A stretch of DNA of 64,000 nucleotides from Croceicoccus estronivorus (lineage in GTDB: Bacteria > Pseudomonadota > Alphaproteobacteria > Sphingomonadales > Sphingomonadaceae), in contig NZ_JRQQ01000005.1 in NCBI RefSeq assembly GCF_001625325.1, forward strand, positions 186,001-250,000. Reading direction: 5' to 3'. Below are positions 44,709-53,203 of this stretch, piece after piece. The position numbers and the translations under genes are program-made. Position 1 is the stretch's first letter; each line of letters begins with the position of its first letter. The notes beneath the pieces were generated by a model. That model was not told where the DNA came from. It did not search any database and was given only the letters and a program-made list of their open reading frames with translations.

Positions 44709-45392
44709 TCAGCGATAGAAAATGTGATTGTTGACTTGTGCAATCCGCTGGAGCCGCCAGCCGGGGGACACGTAGCGCGCATGAAAAAACAGCGCGCCCT
44801 TCGCCGGACTATCCCAGGCACCCTCGGCTGCGATCCGTGCGATTGCCTTGGCTCGATGCCATGCCCGGGAGGCCTTGTTGATTGCGGGCATACGACCGCC
44901 GCGCACGAATGAAAATTGGGAGCGCTGGTACACGACACCGCAATAGCTGGACGGGAAACGCGGAGAAGCGGCGCGATTGACGATGACACGACCAACCGCA
45001 AGCTGGCCCTCCAAAGGCTCTCCCTTGGATTCAAAATAGATCGCACCCGCCAGGCAATTCATGTCCTTGGACAGTGCTTTCCCATCGCTGGTCGCAGCGA
45101 CAAGGTCCGCCAGCGAAGCGAATGTCTCGTCTTCAGCGGAACCGTTTTCGGCCACCTGCGTTTCTTCGATCAGGCCTGGAACCGGTTGAACCACTTCATC
45201 TTCAGTGAAGACTGTGGGTGGAGAGCCTGTATCATCGCCTTCGACCTCAAGCGGTCCATCGGCCAGAATTTCTTCGAACAGGCCCGGACTGCGGTCCTGG
45301 GCAAAGGCGCCTGACGTTTCGGCGCCGAAAAGAGCTGTTGCCAGCATGGCAGCCACGGCAACGCTGCCGGCCACCCGGGTCTGACGACTCAT
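44709..45392 (-). CDS. Cell wall hydrolase, SleB-like (Hydrolase_2)
   Basis: 227 residues. Signal peptide to about residue 32 (GAFAQ). After a disordered acidic stretch, residues ~110-227 form a SleB/CwlJ hydrolase domain: DMNCLAGAIYFESKGEPLEGQLAVGRVIVNRAA, with catalytic-type Glu, and CGVVYQRSQFSF. It would cut peptidoglycan in the periplasm. The 190 bp upstream hold its promoter but nothing coding. Confidence 0.83.
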   Translation of the reverse strand: MSRQTRVAGSVAVAAMLATALFGAETSGAFAQDRSPGLFEEILADGPLEVEGDDTGSPPTVFTEDEVVQPVPGLIEETQVAENGSAEDETFASLADLVAATSDGKALSKDMNCLAGAIYFESKGEPLEGQLAVGRVIVNRAASPRFPSSYCGVVYQRSQFSFVRGGRMPAINKASRAWHRAKAIARIAAEGAWDSPAKGALFFHARYVSPGWRLQRIAQVNNHIFYR

Positions 45393-45544
45393 CAATGTAA
45401 CACTATGGGCGGTGAACGCGCTCCGACGCAGGCTGCGGACTCTGGCGCAATAGCGCGTTTATCAAGTCCGGGATAAGACCTGCCGGCCGTTCCCCGTCTG
45501 CGTGCTAGTCAAAGGACCGGATTGCCCGATTGACCGCCTACGCA

Positions 45545-45556
45545 CACGAATTCGTG
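45545..45556. repeat. 12-bp perfect palindrome
   Basis: CACGAATTCGTG lies in the gap after the DUF1491 stop and before the cell wall hydrolase gene. It is self-complementary without a loop, so an operator is more likely than a terminator. Purpose unknown. Confidence 0.35.
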
Positions 45557-45584
45557 CGGCCATCTATTTTGCGGTGCAGCGAAG

Positions 45585-45932
45585 TCAATCCTTTTTTATG
45601 TCAAACCCGATAAATTGTTCACCATTCGCGATATCTAGTTCGATAATCCACGTATCTGGATCCTGACGACGCCGTCGTTCAAGGTATTCGGAAAATTCCA
45701 ACTTATTTTCAGCAAGTTCTTCTTTCACTAACATCCATCGACGATCTCCGTCCGGATGGGGCATACGTTCAAAAAGACGCGAATCACGACCATTTTCGCA
45801 ACAAACGACAAGAATTGTCCCAGCATCACGTTCACCTTTTGCGAGAACGGTCGCAAAGCCGCCTGCGGCTTCAACAGTGCGCAATAGACCACTTACTTCA
45901 AGGTGAGCAGGCAGCCGGGCATCCATCGACAT
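45585..45932 (-). CDS. DUF1491 family protein, lower G+C than neighbours
   Basis: 115 residues. Resembles DUF1491: ARLPAHLEVSGLLRTVEAAGGFATVLAKGERDAGTILVV, then RRQDPDTWIIELDI. By hand count 45601-45900 is about 47% G+C, well under adjacent genes. It starts 3 nt after the thioesterase stop. Function unknown. Confidence 0.75.
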   Translation of the reverse strand: MSMDARLPAHLEVSGLLRTVEAAGGFATVLAKGERDAGTILVVCCENGRDSRLFERMPHPDGDRRWMLVKEELAENKLEFSEYLERRRRQDPDTWIIELDIANGEQFIGFDIKKD

Positions 45933-45935
45933 TGC

Positions 45936-46397
45936 CTAGGGTCGATAACCGGGAAGACTGGACAGCGGGATATGGGAGCGCATGAAGGTACCGGTACCGC
46001 GCCCGATCTCCTCTCCCTCTTCATCGATCAGGTTGGCTTCGGCCACCAGCACTCGCCGGCGGCCGCTGACCCAGCGACCCTCGGCGGTAATCTTGCCCGA
46101 TTTCACCGGACGCGTGAAATGGAGGTTAAAGGATGTCGTCAAAAGGAAGCGATCGCTGATCAAGGTATTCGCAGCGTAGAAGGCCGCATCATCCAGCATC
46201 TTGAAATAGATCGTGCCATGGGCTGCACCTGCCGCATGGTGATGTCGCTCCTCAACGATAAAGTCGATGCGGGATCTTCCCTCGCCGATAATCGTCAGGT
46301 GGGAATTGAACAAGCGATTGACCGGCGCTGAGGCGTACAGCGCTTCCAGCGCCCGCCAGTGCAGCGCGGCCCCCCCTGGCCCCTCCTCAGGCGGCAT
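45936..46397 (-). CDS. PaaI family hotdog thioesterase
   Basis: About 153 residues from the ATG at 46397; an ATG at 46412 is also possible. Hotdog fold: HHHAAGAAHGTIYFKMLDDAAFYAAN and FNLHFTRPVKSGKITAEGRW. PaaI-type proteins hydrolyse acyl-CoA thioesters. The start lies within the end of ptsN. Confidence 0.83.
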   Translation of the reverse strand: MPPEEGPGGAALHWRALEALYASAPVNRLFNSHLTIIGEGRSRIDFIVEERHHHAAGAAHGTIYFKMLDDAAFYAANTLISDRFLLTTSFNLHFTRPVKSGKITAEGRWVSGRRRVLVAEANLIDEEGEEIGRGTGTFMRSHIPLSSLPGYRP

Positions 46398-46851
46398 CCC
46401 GGTCTGTAACATTGGTCAGCAGGGCATAGAGGGCTTCGGCATCGGTCGCTTCCGCGAGCGCGGCATGAATCGCTTCTTCACGCACCATGCGCGAAATCGC
46501 GGCCAGGGCCTGAAGATGACTGGCCCCTGCGTTTTCAGGAGAAAGCAGGCCAAAGACAAGATCGACAGGCATTCCGTCCGCTGCGGCAAAATCCACGGAA
46601 TGTTCAAGCCGCAGGAATGCCGTGACCGGGCGCCTCAACCCCGGGATACGCGCATGGGGGATGGCGACACCACGACCGAAGCCTGTGCTGCCAAGTTTCT
46701 CCCGCTCTTCGATCCGTTCGAGGATTTCGACGCCATCGAGATCGTAAACTTGCGCAAATCGTTCAGCCAGAGCCTCAAGGATTGCTTGTTTGCTGCCCGC
46801 ATCAATCGTCGCGACAGCATCGGGATGGAGTGAATAAAGCGTGTTCATCAT
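46387..46851 (-). CDS. ptsN: PTS IIA-like nitrogen regulatory protein PtsN
   Basis: 154 residues. The phosphorylatable His is in GRGVAIPHARIPG. The family regulates potassium, nitrogen and stress responses through the PTS-Ntr chain. In many proteobacteria ptsN follows rpoN and hpf; here hpf is upstream but no rpoN is nearby. Confidence 0.9.
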   Translation of the reverse strand: MMNTLYSLHPDAVATIDAGSKQAILEALAERFAQVYDLDGVEILERIEEREKLGSTGFGRGVAIPHARIPGLRRPVTAFLRLEHSVDFAAADGMPVDLVFGLLSPENAGASHLQALAAISRMVREEAIHAALAEATDAEALYALLTNVTDRDAA

Positions 46852-46978
46852 TGCATCGGCTTTGTGAAACGGCCCGCGTGAACGCGGGTAAGCTGCAAGT
46901 AGTGCGGAAAATTCCGCCCGGCCTCTCACTCTTCAGGCACTGGAAAGCCGGGCGGTGCAGACTTGCGCTAGACCCGGA

Positions 46979-47545
46979 TCAGGACGGTTCGACCCAGCCG
47001 ATCGACCCATCACCCCGGCGATAGACCATATTATGCCGCCCGGTGCCAGCATTTTTGAAGAAAAGTGCATTGGTGTTGCGCAGATCGAGCAACATCACGG
47101 CGTCCGAGACAGTCGTTTCAGGAACATCGACTCGCGTTTCCGCAATCACCGGGGGGGCATCCGAAGTGATCTCCTCATCTTCCTCCGCGACGGTGGCGAA
47201 GATCGTATATGCAGCATCTTCTTCCCTGGCGGCATATGTTGCCTGCTCATGTCGATCCTTCAGCCTGCGCTTGTATCGCCGCAACTGCTTGTCGATCTTC
47301 TCCGCCGCCTGATCGAGAGCGTGATGGGCATCGTGCGCTTCGGCATGGCCCTTGAGGATCAGGCCCTGCATGACATGAGTCACGATATCGCAACTGAATG
47401 CACCCGCCGGCGCTTTGCCGAACGTGACGTTGGAGGAAAGCGCGCGACCGAAATATTTCTCGATAATGCCGTTCAAGCGGTCGGAAACATGTTCCTGCAG
47501 AGCCGCACCGGTATCCATCTGGTGGCCTGACACGCGAATATCCAT
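46979..47545 (-). CDS. hpf: Long-form ribosome hibernation promoting factor
   Basis: 188 residues. The N-terminal HPF domain (~1-105: MDIRVSGHQMDTGAALQEHVSDRL, CDIVTHVMQGLILKGHAEAHDAHHALDQAAEKI) binds the 30S. The C-terminal domain (~130-188: MLLDLRNTNALFFKNAGTGRHNMVYRRGDGSIGWVEP) mediates 100S dimers in long-form HPFs. Upstream of ptsN. Confidence 0.93.
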   Translation of the reverse strand: MDIRVSGHQMDTGAALQEHVSDRLNGIIEKYFGRALSSNVTFGKAPAGAFSCDIVTHVMQGLILKGHAEAHDAHHALDQAAEKIDKQLRRYKRRLKDRHEQATYAAREEDAAYTIFATVAEEDEEITSDAPPVIAETRVDVPETTVSDAVMLLDLRNTNALFFKNAGTGRHNMVYRRGDGSIGWVEPS

Positions 47546-47584
47546 AAGACAGCCTTCTCCTTCTAAATCGCCTGATCCTGCATA

Positions 47585-48271
47585 TCAGGAGGACCAGAGC
47601 GGGGATTTGATCGATTCCAAAAAGCGGACATGCCGCTCAAGTTCCTCGGCACTGGCCATATGGGGCCGAGCCGGGCGAAAGACACGTTCGCGCACAACGA
47701 CAGTTGCCGCAGCATCGGCAATCGCGCTTTCATCCGCACCGGCCAGCTCAAGGCCGATTTGCCGTCCACCGGTCAATTCGACATAGACCTGGGCGAGCAG
47801 CTCGGCGTCCAGCAGCGCGCCGTGCTTGGTCCGGTGACTGCGATCGACGCCGTAACGCGTACACAATGCATCCAGCGAAAGCTTCGCTCCGGGATGGCGA
47901 ACCTTGGCAATGGCAATCGTGTCGATCATGCGAGTGGTGGACACCGCTTCCAGCCCACAGATGTCGAGTTCGGCATTCAAGAAGCCGAAGTCAAAGCCCG
48001 CATTGTGCGCGACAAGCGGCGAATCCGCGAGAAATTCCAGCAATTCCTCCGCACGTTCGTGAAACCGCGGTTTGTCTGACAGGAAAGTATCGGACAGGCC
48101 GTGTACTGCTTCGGCTTCTGCCGGCATCGAGCGGTCGGGATTGAAGTAGGCGTGAAAAGTACGACCGGTAAGCACCCGGTTGACCATTTCGATACAGCCG
48201 ATTTCCACCATGCGGTCCCCCTTCTTCGGATCGAAGCCGGTGGTTTCAGTATCAAAGATGATCTCTCGCAT
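47585..48271 (-). CDS. dnaQ: DNA polymerase III epsilon subunit
   Basis: 228 residues. DEDDh exonuclease motifs: FDTETTG (Asp7, Glu9), LVAHNAGFDFGFLN with Asp, and HGALLDAELLAQVY with His and Asp. Proofreading subunit. I chose the ATG at 48271, preceded by GAGG, over 48289. Confidence 0.93.
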   Translation of the reverse strand: MREIIFDTETTGFDPKKGDRMVEIGCIEMVNRVLTGRTFHAYFNPDRSMPAEAEAVHGLSDTFLSDKPRFHERAEELLEFLADSPLVAHNAGFDFGFLNAELDICGLEAVSTTRMIDTIAIAKVRHPGAKLSLDALCTRYGVDRSHRTKHGALLDAELLAQVYVELTGGRQIGLELAGADESAIADAAATVVVRERVFRPARPHMASAEELERHVRFLESIKSPLWSS

Positions 48272-48310
48272 CGTTGCCTCACTATCCACCTGCCGAGGGC
48301 CAGTGGCAAG

Positions 48311-48910
48311 TCAAATAGCGCGCAGGCGCAAGCTTTCGATAACCGCGTTCACTTCCGCGCGTGTCGCTGCCAACGATGCCCCGGTATCGATGACGTAATC
48401 CGCCCGCTCGCGCTTCTCCGCATCGGGTACTTGCAATTCCAGCACATGGGCGAACTTTTCGGCGGTCATTCCCGGCCGAGCGAGCACGCGTTCCCGCTGC
48501 TTCTCCGCAGGAGCGGACACGACCGCGATTGCGTCGACCCGATCCCATCCACCCTTTTCGAACAACAGCGGGACATCGAATACGACCAATGGCATGCCTG
48601 CGTGTTCCAGCAGGAAGAGATCACGAATCTTGCCCACTGCCGGATGAACGATTGCCTCAAGCCGGGCAAGCGCGGCGGCATCGCCGAAAACCAAGGCCCC
48701 AAGAGCTTGCCGGTCGACGCCGTCGGGCCCGGTCGTCCCGGGAAAGGCCGCTTCAATCTGGGGCAGTAGCGCACCGGACGGCCCCTGCAACTTGTGGACT
48801 TCCGCATCGGCATCGAAGACCGGAACGCCTGCTTCGCGAAACATTTCGGCGACTGTCGACTTTCCCATGCCGATCGAGCCGGTGAGGCCCAGAATAAAAG
48901 GTTTGCTCAT
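48311..48910 (-). CDS. coaE: Dephospho-CoA kinase
   Basis: 199 residues. P-loop GLTGSIGMGKST at residues 8-19; FDADAEVHKL, PLLFEKGGWD and QREREVLARP-like segments. Last step of coenzyme A synthesis. Overlaps aroE by 4 nt. Confidence 0.93.
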   Translation of the reverse strand: MSKPFILGLTGSIGMGKSTVAEMFREAGVPVFDADAEVHKLQGPSGALLPQIEAAFPGTTGPDGVDRQALGALVFGDAAALARLEAIVHPAVGKIRDLFLLEHAGMPLVVFDVPLLFEKGGWDRVDAIAVVSAPAEKQRERVLARPGMTAEKFAHVLELQVPDAEKRERADYVIDTGASLAATRAEVNAVIESLRLRAI

Positions 48911-49761
48911 GCTGTCAGCCGCCTGCGCAACTCTGCATCGCCATCGCCACGCGGCGGGGCCGCGCCGAAGAACTTAGCAAACGCTTCCGCCGCCTGGCCA
49001 ATCAGCATTGCGAGTCCATCGATCGTCTGGAAACCCGCCTTTCGCGCGGCCTGCAGCAGCGGCGTATCGAGCGGATGAGTAACAATATCGTAGATCACGC
49101 TGCCCGGTGGCACGTGACTGAGATCAAAAACCAACGGCGGTTGTCCTGCCATCCCGAGCGGGCTGGCATTGACCACCAGATCGAAGCATCCCACGCGATC
49201 ATCAAAAGCAAAATCGGTCGGCTCCGCAAAATGATCGAGCGGGGCGACATGATGTTCTCCCCCCGGGTCAAGCTCGTCGAGCAAAGCCTTGGCCTTGTTC
49301 GGATTGCGGCCCGCGAGCACGATCATGACATGTTCGGCAGCCAATGCGGCAATGATTGCCCGCGCTGCGCCTCCGGTTCCCAGTACCCGCGCCATTCGAA
49401 ACAGGTGATCATGCGCCAACATCGGCCTCAGAGGTTCAAGAAATCCGCCTGCATCCGTATTATAGCCAATCAGTCGGCCCTGTTCCGGCACGATCGTGTT
49501 GACCGCACCGATCCGCGCGGCCAGCGGATCGAGCGCATCGAGTAGGGGAATTACCGCCTGCTTGTGCGGCATGGTGACATTACACCCGCGCCATGCGGTA
49601 TCGGCTCTGCGGCTCGCGATATAAGTTGCCAGATCATCTCCGGAGACAAGCGTGGCGCGATACTCCGCATCCAGTCCCAGCTCGCCAATCCAGTAACCGT
49701 GAATGGCCGGGGACTTCGACTGAGCAATGGGATCACCAATCACTTCCGCATATATGCTCAT
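48907..49761 (-). CDS. aroE: Shikimate dehydrogenase
   Basis: 284 residues. Shikimate-binding start (IGDPIAQSKSPAIHGYW), catalytic Lys in NVTMPHKQAV, NADPH loop LGTGGAARAI and AGRNPNKA. Aromatic amino acid pathway. Overlaps both neighbours by 4 nt. Confidence 0.94.
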   Translation of the reverse strand: MSIYAEVIGDPIAQSKSPAIHGYWIGELGLDAEYRATLVSGDDLATYIASRRADTAWRGCNVTMPHKQAVIPLLDALDPLAARIGAVNTIVPEQGRLIGYNTDAGGFLEPLRPMLAHDHLFRMARVLGTGGAARAIIAALAAEHVMIVLAGRNPNKAKALLDELDPGGEHHVAPLDHFAEPTDFAFDDRVGCFDLVVNASPLGMAGQPPLVFDLSHVPPGSVIYDIVTHPLDTPLLQAARKAGFQTIDGLAMLIGQAAEAFAKFFGAAPPRGDGDAELRRRLTA

Positions 49762-50342
49762 GCCGGTAATACTCCCTGTTCACGGAGTGCTCCAAGTACG
49801 GCAAGAAGCGGCATCCCGAGCACGGTGAACTGATCGCCCGTGATCGTTTCGAACAAGTGAGGGCCCAGAGCCTCAATCCGGAACACACCGACACACCCTG
49901 CGACTTCCGGCCACTCCTGCTCCAGATACCATGCAATGAAATCATCCGACAGTTCGCGGACTTTCAACGCAGACAGGTCGGAGTGCGACCACACGATGCG
50001 CCCATCCCGGGCAAGCGCTGCGGCACTGTGCAAATGCATGGTCCGGCCCGAAAAGGATCGCAAGTGCCGGGCCGCATCCTCTCGCCCGGCTGGTTTATCG
50101 AACCGCTGACCGTCCACCACCACGAGAGAATCACTCCCGAGAACCAGATCGCCGGGCATGTTCCGGGAAACGGCGACTGCCTTCGCCCTGGCGAGGGCAA
50201 GGGCGATATCGGATGGCGAGTGCCCGGCCAATTCCGTTTCCAATGCACGCTCATCCAAATCGGCAGGGACGGAGGTATATGGTATTCGCGCGGCATCCAA
50301 CATCGCGCGGCGGGAAAGACTTTTCGAAGCGAGTACGATCAT
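49758..50342 (-). CDS. maf: Maf nucleotide pyrophosphatase
   Basis: 194 residues. Family segments LASKSLSRRAMLDAARIPY, VLGSDSLVVVDGQRFDKP, and SGRTMHLHSA. It hydrolyses non-canonical or canonical NTPs. Between ppsR and aroE with 4-nt overlaps. Confidence 0.92.
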   Translation of the reverse strand: MIVLASKSLSRRAMLDAARIPYTSVPADLDERALETELAGHSPSDIALALARAKAVAVSRNMPGDLVLGSDSLVVVDGQRFDKPAGREDAARHLRSFSGRTMHLHSAAALARDGRIVWSHSDLSALKVRELSDDFIAWYLEQEWPEVAGCVGVFRIEALGPHLFETITGDQFTVLGMPLLAVLGALREQGVLPA

Positions 50343-51184
50343 ATTGGTTTGGGCCCTGGTTCCCGAGCAGCGGGATCCGCATCACGTTCATTATATAGCC
50401 GCAGGATTGCCGCTGCGGTCTCCTCGATGGAACGACGCGATACGTCAATCACCGGCCAGCCATTGTCGGCAAACATGCGGCGCGCGAATTTCAATTCTCT
50501 TTGGACAGCTTCCCGGTCGACATAATCCGTCTCGGTCGCTTCATTTAGTGTGAGCAAACGATTCCGCCGAATCTGGACAAGTCGTTCGGGTGCGGTGACC
50601 AGACCTACGATCAGTGGCCGGCGAAGACTGAACAACGCCGGAGGTGGGGGGCTTTCGAGCACAAGCGGAATGTTGGCAACCTTGTAACCGCGATTGGCAA
50701 GATAGATCGAAGTCGGAGTCTTGGACGTGCGGGACACACCCGCCAGAACGATATCGGCATCTTCCCAGTCTTCCCAGCCGATACCGTCATCATGCGCGAT
50801 GGTGTAATGGATGGCCCCCACACGCTCGAAATAGGCATCGTCCATCAGATGCTGGCGGCCGGGCCTGCCTTTCGCTTCCTGGCCAAGCTGGTCCTGCAAC
50901 GCAACGATAACGGCATCCAGCGCGGATACCGCAGGCAACCCAAGCACGCTGCACCGTTCGACCAGAAGATGACGAATCTCGGGATTGACGAGAGTAAAGA
51001 TCACCAGCCCGGGATGAGCGGCAATTTCACCCATGATCCGTTCCAGATGTTGCTGAGAACGCACCATCGGCCAGAAATGCCGCACGATATCCGCATCATC
51101 GAATTGGGCCAGGGCAGCCTTGGCCATCATTTCGAGAGTTTCGCCGGTTGAGTCCGACAGGAGGTGAAGGTGCAGCCGTTTCAT
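50339..51184 (-). CDS. ppsR: PEP synthase/PPDK regulatory protein (DUF299 kinase-phosphorylase)
   Basis: 281 residues from the ATG at 51184, preceded by GGGAG. Key segments: HLLSDSTGETLEMMAKAAL, DIVLAGVSRTSKTPTSIYLANRGYKVANIPLV (P-loop-like). It regulates PEP synthase or pyruvate phosphate dikinase by ADP-dependent phosphorylation. First gene of the leftward series leaving the proposed oriC. Confidence 0.9.
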   Translation of the reverse strand: MKRLHLHLLSDSTGETLEMMAKAALAQFDDADIVRHFWPMVRSQQHLERIMGEIAAHPGLVIFTLVNPEIRHLLVERCSVLGLPAVSALDAVIVALQDQLGQEAKGRPGRQHLMDDAYFERVGAIHYTIAHDDGIGWEDWEDADIVLAGVSRTSKTPTSIYLANRGYKVANIPLVLESPPPPALFSLRRPLIVGLVTAPERLVQIRRNRLLTLNEATETDYVDREAVQRELKFARRMFADNGWPVIDVSRRSIEETAAAILRLYNERDADPAAREPGPKPI

Positions 51185-51201
51185 GGATAGCTCCCGTGGC
51201 C

Positions 51202-51210
51202 TGTGGACAA
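51202..51210 (-). promoter_or_regulatory. DnaA-box-like 9-mer
   Basis: TGTGGACAA, complement TTGTCCACA, 8 of 9 to the DnaA consensus. Confidence 0.5.
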
Positions 51211-51313
51211 TCTCCTGCATAAATCACGGGATAGGATGGTGGACAAGTTCGGGAAGCGATTCCATGCCCGATTCCAATGTTTCGATCTGACACTTGTGGA
51301 CATGGGGATCAGG

Positions 51314-51322
51314 TTATCGACA
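51314..51322 (+). promoter_or_regulatory. DnaA-box-like 9-mer
   Basis: TTATCGACA, 8 of 9 to the DnaA consensus. Confidence 0.5.
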
Positions 51323-51334
51323 GGCTGGGGACAG

Positions 51335-51343
51335 TGTGGATAG
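51335..51343 (-). promoter_or_regulatory. DnaA-box-like 9-mer
   Basis: TGTGGATAG, complement CTATCCACA, 8 of 9 to the DnaA consensus. Confidence 0.6.
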
Positions 51344-51431
51344 CTTTTCATTGACCGGAGACGAGCAAGAGTCGCGGTGACGCACCCTCTGTTCAGCGTG
51401 GGAGAAATCGGGCAAGGCGCCGGTGTCCCCG

Positions 51432-51440
51432 CTATCCACA
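51432..51440 (+). promoter_or_regulatory. DnaA-box-like 9-mer next to the AT-rich stretch
   Basis: CTATCCACA, 8 of 9, about 20 bp before the AT-rich segment that would be the unwinding element. Confidence 0.6.
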
Positions 51441-51498
51441 GCACAACAGCTTCCAACATCCTTTTATAAATATACTTATTGTTGATTGGATTTTCGCG

Positions 51499-52524
51499 AT
51501 GCCCGGCCCCTTGCTCGACACCCTGCGGGGAAAAACCGTTTTTCCCCGGCCAGTATGGCTCATGCGCCAAGCAGGCCGATATTTGCCGGAATATCGCGCC
51601 CTGCGTGCCGAAAAGGGCGGTTTTCTTGAGCTGGTGTATGATTGCGAGGCAGCGGCGGAAATCACCATGCAGCCGATCCGGCGTTTCGGATTTGACGGCG
51701 CGATCCTGTTTTCCGACATCCTTATCGTACCCTATGCAATGGGGCAGGACTTGCGTTTCCTGGCGGGGGAGGGGCCGAAACTCTCTCCCACGCTCGTCGA
51801 CCATGGGCTGGAAAGCCTGACAAAGGTCCCTGAACGCCTGAATCCCATCTACGATACCGTTGCGCTGGTTAAGGCGCAGCTGGGCCCCGATACGACTTTG
51901 CTGGGGTTTGCGGGCAGCCCCTGGACTGTGGCAACATACATGGTCGCAGGAGAAGGCAGCCGCGATCAGCATGCTACGCGGGCGCTTGCCTATCGCGATC
52001 CGAAGGTCTTCCAATCGATCATTGACGCCATTGTGGATGTGACAGTGGAATATCTCTTTGGTCAGATCGAGGCCGGTGCGGAAGCGGTGCAGCTGTTCGA
52101 CAGCTGGGCTGGCAGTCTCGCTCCGGCAGAGTTCGAACGATGGGTGATTGCTCCGAATGCAGCCATCGTTTCCCGGTTGCACGCACGGCACCCTGGCGTT
52201 CCGGTAATCGGCTTTCCCAAGGGAGCAGGCGAAAAGCTGCCAGGCTATGCCAGGGAGACCGAGGTCGATGCGGTGGGAATCGATGAAACGATAGACCCGA
52301 AATGGGCTGGCGGTGCCCTTCCGAAAGGTTTGCCGGTGCAGGGAAATTTCGACCCGCTGTTACTGGAGGCCGGGAGCTCCATGCTGGAATCCCGGGCCGT
52401 CGCCTTGTTGGAGGCATTTTCCGACCGGCCTCATATCTTCAACCTCGGCCACGGAATCGGCCAGCATACGCCGATCGAACATGTCGAACGTCTGCTTGCT
52501 ACTGTTCGTGAGTGGAGGGGATGA
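51499..52524 (+). CDS. hemE: Uroporphyrinogen decarboxylase
   Basis: 341 residues. FPRPVWLMRQAGRYLPEYR with catalytic arginines, ILFSDILIVPYAMG with Asp, GFAGSPWTVATYMV, FDSWAGSL and FNLGHGI. Converts uroporphyrinogen III to coproporphyrinogen III. The gene next to the origin in many alphaproteobacteria. hemJ follows. Confidence 0.95.
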   Translation: MPGPLLDTLRGKTVFPRPVWLMRQAGRYLPEYRALRAEKGGFLELVYDCEAAAEITMQPIRRFGFDGAILFSDILIVPYAMGQDLRFLAGEGPKLSPTLVDHGLESLTKVPERLNPIYDTVALVKAQLGPDTTLLGFAGSPWTVATYMVAGEGSRDQHATRALAYRDPKVFQSIIDAIVDVTVEYLFGQIEAGAEAVQLFDSWAGSLAPAEFERWVIAPNAAIVSRLHARHPGVPVIGFPKGAGEKLPGYARETEVDAVGIDETIDPKWAGGALPKGLPVQGNFDPLLLEAGSSMLESRAVALLEAFSDRPHIFNLGHGIGQHTPIEHVERLLATVREWRG

Positions 52525-52573
52525 CGATCGGCTTGTGCTGACCTAAATTGTTCATATGCAGGACGTGCTTTTC

Positions 52574-52999
52574 ATGACCTACGCTTGGCTCAAGGCCGGA
52601 CATATCATTTTTGTGATTTTCTGGATGGCGGGCTTGTTCATGCTTCCGCGGTATTACGTTTATCATCAGGAATGTGATCCGGAATCGCCGGAGAATGGCA
52701 TCTGGATCGAGCGTGAGCGCAAGCTGCTCAAGATCATTCTCTGGCCTTCGCTGGCAGTGGTCTGGATTCTCGGGCTGGCACTGGCCATCCACACCGGGGC
52801 ATTCAGCCAGGGATGGTTTCATGCCAAACTTGCGCTGGTGCTGGCCCTTTCAGCCTATCATGTCTGGCTCGCTGGCTACGGTTCGGCACTGGCAAAGGGG
52901 GAACGCAAACTGACCGGGCGCCAGTTGCGGATGCTGAATGAAATTCCGGGAATCGTTGCCGCGTTGGTGGTCGTTCTGGTGGTGGTTCGGCCTTTCTGA
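52574..52999 (+). CDS. hemJ: Protoporphyrinogen oxidase HemJ
   Basis: About 141 residues with four membrane helices. HemJ features: WLKAGHIIFVIFWMAGLFMLPRYYVYH with the conserved His, and FHAKLALVLALSAYHVW. It oxidises protoporphyrinogen IX, two steps after HemE in haem synthesis. The ATG at 52556 is an alternative start. Confidence 0.88.
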   Translation: MTYAWLKAGHIIFVIFWMAGLFMLPRYYVYHQECDPESPENGIWIERERKLLKIILWPSLAVVWILGLALAIHTGAFSQGWFHAKLALVLALSAYHVWLAGYGSALAKGERKLTGRQLRMLNEIPGIVAALVVVLVVVRPF

Positions 53000-53203
53000 C
53001 CGGTCGGGGTATGGTCACTTCCTTCGCAAGCGGTTTGCAGGGATTCATTTCGGCCGGCTTTATTTGGCGATTGACGGGCGTGTGGTGGAGGCTTATTTCA
53101 ACGCCACCAACCGGCGTGGTTGCGGCATAATGCGCAACACGGTCCGCTTTCCCCAAGCCCGACAGACCGGCCGGCCATTTCATACCATTCGGAATCCCGA
53201 ACC

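Larger units (their letters stand above)
51185..51498. other. oriC: Proposed chromosomal replication origin (oriC)
   Basis: The 314-bp gap between divergent ppsR and hemE has no coding sequence. It contains four 9-mers that match the DnaA box TTATCCACA at 8 of 9 positions, two weaker copies (51238-51246 and 51295-51303), and a 30-bp segment (51461-51490) of 20% G+C by my count. The place beside hemE is that of the Caulobacter/Rickettsia-type origin. Genes on both sides mostly run away from it. Confidence 0.72.
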
